Origin: Paludibacter sp.
Lineage (GTDB): Bacteria; Bacteroidota; Bacteroidia; Bacteroidales; Paludibacteraceae
Assembly (NCBI GenBank): GCA_028710895.1
Contig: JAQTTH010000001.1
Coordinates: forward strand, 281,876 to 345,875
DNA length: 64,000 bases
Direction: 5' to 3'
Positions within the stretch are counted from its first letter, which is position 1, and each line of letters begins with the position of its first letter. The notes below the pieces were generated by a model. It worked only from the letters and a program-made list of their open reading frames with translations, did not search any database and was not told the DNA's origin. A program made the position numbers and the translations under genes. Of this stretch, positions 1-8,266 are shown piece by piece.

Positions 1-2088
1 TGCCGTTCCAACTGTATGGAAGATTACTTGGGCAAACAGCTATGTTCGTGGTGGAAGTGCTAGCTGTTTTGACCGTCAATTGCAACGTGGCAATACTGTC
101 ACAACCCTGAGCGTTGGTCAACGTGTCCTGGTAAGTACCTCCGATAGTGTAAGACTTACCGTTCCAATTGTATGGAAGAGCACTTGGACAGATACTCGTT
201 TGGGTGGTTGAGAAGCTGGCTGCTTTTACTGTCAACTCCAACGTAGCAATGCTGTCACAACCCTGAGCGTTGGTCAGCGTGTCCTGGTAAGTGCCACCTG
301 TGTTATATGTTTTGCCATTCCAACTGTAAGGAAGAGCGCTGTTGCATATTGAAATTGGGGTAGTTGAGAAGCTTGCTGCTTTTACTGTCAATTGCAACGT
401 AGCAATGCTGTCGCAACCCTGAGCGTTGACTAAAGTATCTTTGTAAGTTCCTGTTGCAGTGTAAGTCCTGCCGTTCCAAACGTATGGAAGTGAGCTGTTG
501 CATATTGAGATTGGGGTGGTGGAAGTGCTAACTGATTTAATCGTCAATTGCAAGGTAGCTATACTGTCACAACCTAACGAGTTGGTTAGGGTGTCTTTGT
601 AAGTGCCGCCTGCGTTATAGCTTTTACCGTTCCAATTGTATGGAAGAGAGCTTGGGCATATTGAGATTGGGGTGGTTGAGAAGCTTGCGGTTTTTACTGT
701 CAATTGCAACGTGGCAATACTGTCGCAACCCCGAGCATTGACTAAAGTATCCTGGTAAGTGCCGCCTGTAGTGTAAGTCCTGCCATTCCAAACGTATGGA
801 AGAGAACTTGCACAGATACTCGTTTGGGTAGTTGAGAAGCTTGCTGATTTCACTGTCAATTGCAAGGTAGCAATACTATCGCAACCCTGAGCGTTGGTTA
901 GTGTGTCTTTGTAAGTGCCGGTTGCAGTGTAAGTCCTGCCGTTCCAATTGTATGGAAGAGCGCTGTTACAGATTGAGATTGGGGTAGTTGAGAAGCTTGC
1001 CGTTTTGATCGTCAATTGCAAGGTAGCAATACTGTCACAACCCTGAGCGTTCGTTAGTGTGTCTTGGTAAATACCTGCTGTACTGTAGCTTTTACCATTC
1101 CAAGTATAAGGAAGAGCACTTGCACAGATACTCGTTTGAGTTGTTGAGAAGCTTATCGTTTTCACTGTCAATTGCAACGTAGCAATACTATCGCAACCCT
1201 GAGCATTCATAAGTGTGTCTTTATAAATACCTGCTGTGCTGTAGTTTTTGCCGTTCCAAACGTAAGGTAGACTTGTATTACAAATTGAAATAGATGTGGT
1301 GGAAGTGCTTGCTGTTTTGACTGTCAATAGCAACGTGGCAATACTGTCACAACCTATTGAGTTGGTTAGTGTGTCTTTGTATGTACCACCTGCATTGTAG
1401 TTTTTGCCGTTCCATAAGTATGGAAGTGAGCTTGAGCAAACAGCTATGTTCGTGGTGGAAGCACTTGCCGTTTTGACCGTCAACTGCAACGTAGCAATGC
1501 TGTCACAGCCCTGAACATTGGTTAGGGTGTCTTGGTAAATACCGCCTGCGTTGTAGATTTTGCCGTTCCAGGTGTATAGAAGAGCACCTGGACAGATACT
1601 CGTTTGGGTAGTTGAGAAACTTGCTGTTTTGACCGTCAACTGCAACGTAGCAATACTGTCACAACCCTGAGCGTTCGTTAGCGTGTCCTGGTAAGTGCCT
1701 GCTATGCTGTAGTTTTTACCATTCCATAAGTATGGAAGTGAGCTTGAGCAAACAGCTATGTTCGTGGTGGAAGCACTTGCTGATTTCACTGTCAGCTGCA
1801 AGGTGGCAATACTGTCACAACTCTGAGCGTTGGTTAACGTGTCTTGGTAAGTGCCGGCTGCAGTGTAAGTTTTGCCGTTCCATAAGTAAGGAAGTGAACT
1901 GTTACAAATAGAAACATTGGTAGTGGAGAAGCTTGCTGATTTTACTGTCAACTCCAAGGTAGCTATACTGTCACAACCCTGAGAGTTGGTTAGCGTGTCC
2001 TGATAAGTGCCGCCTGCAGTGTAAGTTTTGCCGTTCCATAGGTATGGAAGTGAGCTTGGACAGATTGAGATTGCAGTGGTAGATGTGG
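1..2088 (-). repeat. 14 in-frame tandem repeats of exactly 156 bp
   Basis: The 'ttcca' of the WNGK codons recurs at a constant 156-bp step: near 1, 157, 313, 469, 625, 781, 937, 1093, 1249, 1405, 1561, 1717, 1873 and 2029. I saw no insertion or deletion between copies. 156 bp is 52 codons, so the frame is kept. Copies differ by scattered substitutions, many of them synonymous or swapping short blocks (CPSS/CNSS, KSAS/KTAS). More copies may lie beyond the left edge. Confidence 0.95.
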
Positions 2089-4072
2089 TAGCTGAGTTGA
2101 CTTTCACAAGGATTGTTGATAAATTACTCTCGCAACTACCATTACTTTGACTTACGTAATATGCTGTACTTCCAACAGATGTTGTACTTGGAGTTGGTGG
2201 AGTAACACTCCCTACTCCGCCTACAGAAGTATACCACAAAAGATTAGATCCTGTAGCTGTTAAGGCAACCGCTGTGCTTCCCTGACAATAATTTACGGGA
2301 CTACTTACAATTGGTGCCGCAAGTTTCGCATAGAGAGTAGCACTGCTGCTATTGTTATTGGTGCTTGCTTCAACACCTGCATAAGCAACTGTTGCGGTAT
2401 TTACCCAAGAAACTCCTGAAGATGGAGGTGTAACACCAACGTTGATTGCCGGATACGAACTCATGGATGTCAAAACATCGCTCCTTGTGAAAGTATAATT
2501 ATTTCCTACATGTGAAACAGCCCAACCATTACCCGAAGCACTTGTAATGGTAAAACCAGCCGGTATATTATCAGTTACAGTAACAGTCTTACCGGCAACA
2601 CTGTTTTCTGTTCCAGTATTGGAAACCAGCAAAGTGTAAGTATTACCTGTTGTAATATCTGCACATGATTTATCCACCGAATTTTCAACAACAAAATCTG
2701 CATTGAGTACATTGGTGGATACATCAAAATTATTATTAGTTAAATCCTCATCTGTAATTCCTGATAGTGTTGGATCAACTCCCACAGCATTTTTCAAAAC
2801 ACCTCCTGCAGGCAAATTATTTATTGTTCCAACTATAGTGAAACTAGATATAGTATTGGCAGCCATATTTAGGCTTGCACTAAAGGGGTTTATCAATCCA
2901 GTAGTAACAGGAATACCATTTGAATAGCCAACAGCGGTATTTCCTACATTTCCATTATTATTAAATGTTATACTATTAATTGTAAAATCACCTGCTGAAC
3001 CAAGATTTACTACTTTGCCAATTCCATTTTTTATTGAATCCGACAATATCAAATTAGTCAATGCTGTATTTGTCAAATTATAAGCATTTATTGTGTAGGT
3101 TACCTGATCACCAACTTTGGCATTTAATTTATCAACATTGTTATCTACACGCACTCCACCGGGAGTCGTAATTAACATATTCCGAATCTCATGGTAATTT
3201 GAACTTCCGCCGGTAGATGCGGCAAAACCTACTTTAAGATTAGTAGGTGGAGGGGTTGTAGTAGTATAACTTAAAATCTGGGTATCAGAACCTGTAGGTG
3301 TCAATCGCCACACAACTGTCACCGAATATTGTGGATTTGAGACAGTTCCGGTCGGAACAATTGTAATTTTTACTCTTCTATAAAATTGAGCATCAGTTGG
3401 ACGTGTGGCCGTTGCTGTATTATAGTCAATAGAATTTGTATTTGAAGATGCATTCGACTGAAGTTGATTATAAGTCAAATATGGATTAGTTGTTGTAGCA
3501 TTACTTGTTGTTGGACCTCTGAGAGTTACAGAGTTACACTTAGCGCCAGGGCCTCCGTTCCTACCTTCTGTTGGATTTGAAAAATTACCAAACTCATCTA
3601 ATCCAATTCCAAGGTAACCTCCAGCCAATCCTGTTGGACTTCCTGCGGCCGAGTTCGGAGCATAGCCCAAAGATCCACCATAACCACCTAATGAGAAAGT
3701 AGATGAAGCATCGAAAAAATAAATTCCAATTCCATCAGCACCTGTATTTCCAGAAGTTGAGGTTCGCCATATTTTATATTCAAAATCAATTAACGCACCT
3801 AAAGTACTTGGAAAAGAGGAATTTATATAGGCAAAACCTTTTTGATTTCCCAATGAGTTTGTCAACCTAAGCCAACCATCATTGGCTACATCTGGGTTTC
3901 CGGAAGTTAAAAACGCAGTAGGAGTACCACCCAAAATAACATTACTGCTAACGGTATTGCTATGAAAATTTTCCCTGATAGTAAATTGTGCATCCACTTT
4001 TGCAACAAGCAAGAAATTGCTTGTTATCAACGCGATATATAATATTACAATACGGAGATAACGATTCATCAT
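1..4072 (-). CDS. Giant secreted repeat protein (L-type lectin-like + DUF11 + Ig-like + 52-aa repeats), 3' end outside window
   Basis: One uninterrupted minus-strand frame from ATG to the window edge, more than 1357 codons. Reading it gives a signal peptide (about residues 1-29, ending VDAQ), then a region resembling bacterial legume-type lectin domains (about 35-290, with DGIGIYFFDA and a G/Y-rich stretch). Two DUF11-like beta-sandwich segments follow (about 300-580, e.g. KVGDQVTYTINAYNL), then an Ig-like segment with CQGS (about 585-655). From about 660 on, it consists of 52-residue repeats with core LPYLWNGKTYTAGGTYQDTL and two Cys each (IC..., GCDS). Such architecture is typical of Bacteroidetes surface adhesins; a C-terminal sorting domain would lie outside the window. 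Function as an adhesin is inferred. MM at the start leaves a 1-codon ambiguity. No canonical -7 box was found upstream. Confidence 0.9.
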   Translation of the reverse strand, partial: MMNRYLRIVILYIALITSNFLLVAKVDAQFTIRENFHSNTVSSNVILGGTPTAFLTSGNPDVANDGWLRLTNSLGNQKGFAYINSSFPSTLGALIDFEYKIWRTSTSGNTGADGIGIYFFDASSTFSLGGYGGSLGYAPNSAAGSPTGLAGGYLGIGLDEFGNFSNPTEGRNGGPGAKCNSVTLRGPTTSNATTTNPYLTYNQLQSNASSNTNSIDYNTATATRPTDAQFYRRVKITIVPTGTVSNPQYSVTVVWRLTPTGSDTQILSYTTTTPPPTNLKVGFAASTGGSSNYHEIRNMLITTPGGVRVDNNVDKLNAKVGDQVTYTINAYNLTNTALTNLILSDSIKNGIGKVVNLGSAGDFTINSITFNNNGNVGNTAVGYSNGIPVTTGLINPFSASLNMAANTISSFTIVGTINNLPAGGVLKNAVGVDPTLSGITDEDLTNNNFDVSTNVLNADFVVENSVDKSCADITTGNTYTLLVSNTGTENSVAGKTVTVTDNIPAGFTITSASGNGWAVSHVGNNYTFTRSDVLTSMSSYPAINVGVTPPSSGVSWVNTATVAYAGVEASTNNNSSSATLYAKLAAPIVSSPVNYCQGSTAVALTATGSNLLWYTSVGGVGSVTPPTPSTTSVGSTAYYVSQSNGSCESNLSTILVKVNSATTSTTAISICPSSLPYLWNGKTYTAGGTYQDTLTNSQGCDSIATLELTVKSASFSTTNVSICNSSLPYLWNGKTYTAAGTYQDTLTNAQSCDSIATLQLTVKSASASTTNIAVCSSSLPYLWNGKNYSIAGTYQDTLTNAQGCDSIATLQLTVKTASFSTTQTSICPGALLYTWNGKIYNAGGIYQDTLTNVQGCDSIATLQLTVKTASASTTNIAVCSSSLPYLWNGKNYNAGGTYKDTLTNSIGCDSIATLLLTVKTASTSTTSISICNTSLPYVWNGKNYSTAGIYKDTLMNAQGCDSIATLQLTVKTISFSTTQTSICASALPYTWNGKSYSTAGIYQDTLTNAQGCDSIATLQLTIKTASFSTTPISICNSALPYNWNGRTYTATGTYKDTLTNAQGCDSIATLQLTVKSASFSTTQTSICASSLPYVWNGRTYTTGGTYQDTLVNARGCDSIATLQLTVKTASFSTTPISICPSSLPYNWNGKSYNAGGTYKDTLTNSLGCDSIATLQLTIKSVSTSTTPISICNSSLPYVWNGRTYTATGTYKDTLVNAQGCDSIATLQLTVKAASFSTTPISICNSALPYSWNGKTYNTGGTYQDTLTNAQGCDSIATLELTVKAASFSTTQTSICPSALPYNWNGKSYTIGGTYQDTLTNAQGCDSIATLQLTVKTASTSTTNIAVCPSNLPYSWNG

Positions 4073-4825
4073 AAGCTCTGAATTAGTTTGAGTTTATGAT
4101 GAGACATATAAAATTGTAAAATTATCGTCTCTATAATAACCATTGTACTGTAAATATTACCTATAAATAATATAGATAAAATCACATCGTACATTTTGCG
4201 AAGATTATTATTGGGGATAATTACCATAAGGTTATTTTCTTTTCACGTCAAAAGTTATTTTAGCCTGAACAAAAAATAGTACAATTATATTATTGAAAAT
4301 GATGACTGGAATTGATTTCTAAACAAATTAATACTCATTGAAAATAAAATCCTAAACATTCAATTATTAACTATTGTAAAATGTTATTTTTCTATCAACG
4401 AATAATTACTAATCATTTTTTTTACAAATCAAATTACCAATAGAATTTATTGCTACATATGCCTGTAGCAATAAGTTCAATATGACTTTTTTTAATACAA
4501 ATCCACGACTATTACTCCAAATCTAGAAAATAAGTTTTACATACACAAGCATTTACAATAATTACAAACTAAACACTACAAGGGTCAGAATTTATATTTC
4601 AGGTATTATTTTTCACAAGAAAATATCTTAAAAAACAGAATAAAACGACAAGTAAGGTTAATAAATAACCTAATTTTTAAAATGTCATTGGAGTTAAATA
4701 AACGAGGATTGTAGATTAACCAAGTTAGTTAATTCAATTATTAAAACATAAATATCAGACATAGCACATTCCGACTACATATTGTAATGAAGATAAAATT
4801 GGAGATAAAAATAAAGGGAAGGAAT
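4073..4825. other. 750-bp AT-rich intergenic region, no gene seen
   Basis: Separates the divergent-from-nothing start of the giant repeat gene from the 3' end of the ABC ATPase gene (both minus strand). It is very AT-rich, has stops in all frames, and contains only a weak 6-bp hairpin (4655-4671). It must hold the promoter of the giant gene, but I could not find a clean TAnnTTTG box near that start. Confidence 0.6.
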
Positions 4826-5809
4826 TTAAAAAGTTGATTCGGTAATCGTCGAGAGTTTTTCGAGAAGTTGCTCGATGGTAGGGATTAAGTCGTTATCTAT
4901 TTCCCAACCATTTTCGGTAACGGAAATATGTACATCGGCATCCTGCACCACTACATATCCGGCACGGGCCAAAGCCCTTAAAGTCCAGTACATACGGGTC
5001 TTATCACCGCTAATCCACACCTTTCGGGTCATGGGGTAATTCATGGAGAAATTGCCATTGGAGGCATTAAAGAAGTAAGATTTGCTTTCGAAAGCCCGAT
5101 TAAAACTACCATCAAAAACAAGGTCTTCAGGCACACCACATTCAACCCCCTCCTTACTCATTAGCCAGATGCGGTCTGCGGCTTGAAGCGCCAAATCAAG
5201 TTCGTGGGTTGAAAGCAAAATTGCCTTATCGGTTTTATGAGCTAGTCTGTGAAGTAAAAGCATGATTTCAACCCGGTTCGGTAAATCAAGATGAGCCGTA
5301 GGCTCATCAAGCATAATAATCGGCGTATCCTGCGCCAGTGCTTTGGCAATCATGGCTCGTTGCCGTTCACCGTCAGAAAGTTCATTGATATTGTGATGCA
5401 TTTTATGCTCGAGATGCACCATTTCAATGGCTTCACGAATAATCACACCCTCGTTTTTGGTTATATCTCCCCACCAGTTACTGTGTGGATGCCTTCCTAA
5501 CGAAACCAGATTATAAACCGTAGCATTTTCAATATCCACACGTTCGGTCAACACCAAAGCTATCAGCAAAGCTTTTTCACGTTGTTTGAGTTTGGAAATC
5601 TCTTTGCCATCAATCGAAGTATTTCCGGATAATGGTTTTTGGAGGCCTGTGAGCGTACGTAGAAGCGTAGATTTTCCGCTTCCATTCGGACCAATCAAAC
5701 ACACAAGTTCACCTGCCTTCAATTGTAAATTGAGAGCAGTTTGAACAGTATCAGTTATTCCTTTTTTTGAATAACCAATTGCCAGATTATGTGTTGCTAG
5801 AATTGACAT
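4826..5809 (-). CDS. FecE/BtuD-type ABC transporter ATP-binding protein with C-terminal extension
   Basis: Cytoplasmic ATPase of a metal-chelate (heme, ferric siderophore or cobalamin) importer. Walker A GPNGSGKST is at residues 40-48, the signature is LSDGE (144-148, a variant of LSGGQ), Walker B IIMLDEP is at 164-170, and the switch His is H202 in STHELD. At 327 residues it is about 70 longer than usual FecE/BtuD proteins; the extra part (about 255-327) reads as a small alpha/beta domain with TRKVWISGDK. It follows the permease by 3 bp, so it is the last gene of a binding protein-permease-ATPase operon. The substrate cannot be read from sequence; I found no cobalamin riboswitch upstream. 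Confidence 0.93.
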   Translation of the reverse strand: MSILATHNLAIGYSKKGITDTVQTALNLQLKAGELVCLIGPNGSGKSTLLRTLTGLQKPLSGNTSIDGKEISKLKQREKALLIALVLTERVDIENATVYNLVSLGRHPHSNWWGDITKNEGVIIREAIEMVHLEHKMHHNINELSDGERQRAMIAKALAQDTPIIMLDEPTAHLDLPNRVEIMLLLHRLAHKTDKAILLSTHELDLALQAADRIWLMSKEGVECGVPEDLVFDGSFNRAFESKSYFFNASNGNFSMNYPMTRKVWISGDKTRMYWTLRALARAGYVVVQDADVHISVTENGWEIDNDLIPTIEQLLEKLSTITESTF

Positions 5810-5812
5810 ATT

Positions 5813-6808
5813 CTATCGTTTTTTCAGAATAATCCAAATAATGATCGGTGCACCAAACAACGCACTTATCGTATTGATTGGTAATGTGTATGTCGGAATT
5901 TGCGAAATAATATCGCAAAACAAAATCAGCGAAGCTCCACAAAGAACAGTTGCCGGCATAAGAACTTTATGACTCGAAGTTCGGAACAATCCGCGGGCAA
6001 TATGCGGGATAGCCACCCCTACAAATGCAATCGGACCTGTAAAAGCTGTGATTCCTCCTGCAAGCAATCCGGTTGCTATTACTATCAAAAATCGGGTACG
6101 AACAATTGAAACTCCTAAACCACGGGCATAATTCTCGCCAAGCAACAAGCCATCCAATCGTTTTTGAAGAAAGAAAGCCATGCCCAAACCAAGCAATGCA
6201 ACCGGCAACAGCACTTGCATATACGTCCAGGTAACTGCGCTCAGGCTACCGAAAGTCCACATTACAAATAGTTTAATTGCATCTGGATTACTGAAATTTT
6301 GCAACACACTAACAATTGAACCGGCAATGGTGCCAAACATCAGCCCCACAATAAGCAACGAAACCGCATTATGCACCCGAAACGAAACCCCAACCACCAA
6401 AGCCAACACCACCGAAGCACCAATAATGGCAGCAACAATTAATGCCCAACCACTGCTGACAAACGCCACAGGAAGTATCGAAGCAGCCATCATCACCAAC
6501 GCCACACCCAGACTTGCACCCGAACTCACACCCAAAATATACGGATCGGCCAATGAATTGCGGAACAAAGTCTGCATCATCAATCCAGCTACCGACAGCG
6601 AAGCACCCGCCAACACAGCCGTAATGGCCTTGGGCAAGCGGAAATTGAGTAGAATTTCGGAATTAATTCCATCAGTCCCTTTTCCAAAAAATACCGATAT
6701 TATTTCACGCAAGGATATATGAATGCTTCCCCAAGCCAAATCGGCCAGAAAAAGCCCCAATGCAAGGAGCGATAACGAGATAAACAATATGAAGTTACGG
6801 GATTTCAC
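5813..6808 (-). CDS. FecCD/BtuC-family ABC transporter permease
   Basis: Inner-membrane permease of the iron-chelate/cobalamin uptake family, 331 residues and about 10 hydrophobic helices, the usual size. Family landmarks include LRLPKAITAVLAGASLSVAG-like N-terminal text (residues about 57-76), ADPYILGVSSGASLG (about 92-106) and the C-terminal stretch with FVGVAIPHIAR (about 269-279), which contacts the ATPase. It sits 3 bp before the ATPase gene and 193 bp after the binding-protein gene; that spacer carries two inverted repeats. Whether it moves heme, siderophore or corrinoid is unknown. Confidence 0.95.
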   Translation of the reverse strand: MKSRNFILFISLSLLALGLFLADLAWGSIHISLREIISVFFGKGTDGINSEILLNFRLPKAITAVLAGASLSVAGLMMQTLFRNSLADPYILGVSSGASLGVALVMMAASILPVAFVSSGWALIVAAIIGASVVLALVVGVSFRVHNAVSLLIVGLMFGTIAGSIVSVLQNFSNPDAIKLFVMWTFGSLSAVTWTYMQVLLPVALLGLGMAFFLQKRLDGLLLGENYARGLGVSIVRTRFLIVIATGLLAGGITAFTGPIAFVGVAIPHIARGLFRTSSHKVLMPATVLCGASLILFCDIISQIPTYTLPINTISALFGAPIIIWIILKKR

Positions 6809-6854
6809 TTTCTAATTTAATTATATAGATATTTGATTTGCCGTCCTAAGTTTG

Positions 6855-6888
6855 GGAAATTGCCGCTGTTGTATCAACGGCAATTTCC
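6855..6888. repeat. Inverted repeat, 11-bp stem, in binding protein-permease spacer
   Basis: Arms 6855-6865 and 6878-6888 are perfect complements around a 12-nt loop, and weaker pairing extends to about 6843-6900. With the neighbouring palindrome it could act as an mRNA stability or processing hairpin between the first and second genes of the importer operon. Confidence 0.7.
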
Positions 6889-6962
6889 GAACATTGGGAC
6901 GCTATTTCCGAGCCCAAAGGTACTAAATAATGTCAACTCGCTGACTCATTTTCAACAGAAAA

Positions 6963-6982
6963 GGACAGGTTACGACCTGTCC
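6963..6982. repeat. REP-like palindrome, 8-bp stem with TACG loop
   Basis: GGACAGGT, TACG, ACCTGTCC: a perfect GC-rich hairpin in an AT-rich spacer, 19 bp downstream of the binding-protein stop. It has the look of a REP-type palindrome of the kind mobilised by TnpA-REP (RAYT) transposases, but no second copy exists in this window and the class is inferred from its form only. Confidence 0.6.
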
Positions 6983-7001
6983 CTACACACAAAATGTGTA
7001 C

Positions 7002-8129
7002 TTATTTCAATTTCTGCGCATACACCAGTTCATATCCCGGTAAAATTTCGGGATGCAAGATGGCAATTACGTCCGAAAGCAATAAATCGGGGCGTGCCAC
7101 TGCACTTTCCCAGAAATCGTTAGCCGTGGAGGACAACAAACGTTTGTTGAAATTATACACTTGTTTCAGCTTCACGGGACGGAAGTAAGCATGTTTCGCA
7201 TCAGATCTGATTAAATCGTCTAACGAATTGAAATTGCAATTCAACCAAACGTCCGATTCGGAGAAATTTTTCAGCACAGTTTCCACATTCAACGGCAAAC
7301 TTCCGGCTGTTGTGTCCTTGGCATAAAAATAGTTGGAGCCAGCGTCAGCAAATAGTTTTCCCATATAATTATGTCCCGAAGGCATATACCAGGTTCCACG
7401 AAAATTGGATCCGGCCATGATATTTGGCTTTATTTTCACAGCCGCAGCCTTTGTTTTCACGTCGTTGTAACGCTTATCAACACTTGCAAAAATGCTGTCT
7501 GCCTGTTTTTCTTTATCGTAGAAAGCGGCTACAAACTTAATCCACTCAGCCCGGGCAAGCAGCGAGGTTTCCATCCATTCGTTATTGAAAATTACCGGTA
7601 TTCCGGCCTGCGAAACCCGGTGAGCATACGGATCATTTTGATTATAGCCACTCATCATCACCGCAGCAGGTTTCAGTTGCAAAGTTCGCTCCACGTTGAT
7701 ATTAAAAGCATCTCCCAGATCGGCAATCTTGCCCTCTCCTATTCGTTTGTTTATTTCATGGTTGTAAATAATGTTGGGCGAACAAACTCCATTTACAGTT
7801 TGTAATTCGCCAAGCAGGCTCAAAAACTCAAAATGCGTAACCGAAGTTGCCACCAAAGTTTGTAGTGGAACTTTCACCTTAGTTCCATCGGCAGGCGTTT
7901 TAGTTTTAGCGTCTTTAACCAGATAGTATCGGGCATATTCCGTTCCTTTCACCCACGGACTGTACACAATTACTTCTTTGTAATCGGCAAAATACTTAAT
8001 GGCAAAGCCCTGAGCATAGCTTAATTTGACCGAGTTAGTGGCTTCCGTTTTATCAGGTTTTATACTTTTGGGAGTGCATGAAACAAAAAGGCAAACAACG
8101 AGAAATGTAATGAGCGAGGTATTTTTCAT
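7002..8129 (-). CDS. FecB/BtuF-type substrate-binding lipoprotein
   Basis: Periplasmic or membrane-anchored solute-binding protein of the importer downstream. The N-terminus is a lipoprotein signal with lipobox LFVSC (Cys18). The remainder has the two-lobed type III binding-protein pattern: TSVTHFEFLSLLGE (about 92-105), a middle TLQLKPAAVMMSGY and NIMAGSNFRGTWYMP, and a C-terminal HAYFRPVKLKQVYNFN block. 375 residues is normal for Bacteroidetes members, which are longer than E. coli BtuF. It is the first gene of the operon; the permease begins 193 bp later. Substrate unassigned. Confidence 0.92.
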   Translation of the reverse strand: MKNTSLITFLVVCLFVSCTPKSIKPDKTEATNSVKLSYAQGFAIKYFADYKEVIVYSPWVKGTEYARYYLVKDAKTKTPADGTKVKVPLQTLVATSVTHFEFLSLLGELQTVNGVCSPNIIYNHEINKRIGEGKIADLGDAFNINVERTLQLKPAAVMMSGYNQNDPYAHRVSQAGIPVIFNNEWMETSLLARAEWIKFVAAFYDKEKQADSIFASVDKRYNDVKTKAAAVKIKPNIMAGSNFRGTWYMPSGHNYMGKLFADAGSNYFYAKDTTAGSLPLNVETVLKNFSESDVWLNCNFNSLDDLIRSDAKHAYFRPVKLKQVYNFNKRLLSSTANDFWESAVARPDLLLSDVIAILHPEILPGYELVYAQKLK

Positions 8130-8149
8130 AAGTCTATTTTAACGCAGAA

Positions 8150-8175
8150 AACCGCGAAGATTTAACTCCGCGGTT
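8150..8175 (-). promoter_or_regulatory. Leader hairpin before the binding-protein gene
   Basis: Arms AACCGCG (8150-8156) and CGCGGTT (8169-8175) flank a 12-nt loop and end about 20 nt before the start codon of the lipoprotein gene. A -7-like TACCTTTG lies on the minus strand at 8216-8223, so the hairpin would be in the transcribed leader and could affect translation. No riboswitch consensus is recognisable. Confidence 0.35.
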
Positions 8176-8266
8176 CTCCAAAAATCATTGGTAAACATTG
8201 CGGTTTTATTTCCCGCAAAGGTAACATTTAATCGTAAATCAAAAATCGTATATCAGAAATAAATTG

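Noticed and set aside
2703-2927. 74-codon plus-strand open frame within the giant gene
   Set aside because: Shadow of the minus-strand DUF11 region, which is continuous and has a coherent domain order.
6180-6722. 180-codon plus-strand open frame
   Set aside because: Antisense to the permease gene; threonine/alanine/proline-rich shadow with no domain.
7371-7805. 144-codon plus-strand open frame
   Set aside because: Antisense to the binding-protein gene; no family pattern.
6809-8266. Cobalamin riboswitch for the BtuFCD-type importer
   Set aside because: The leader (about 80 nt) is too short and lacks the conserved B12-box; only a simple hairpin is present.
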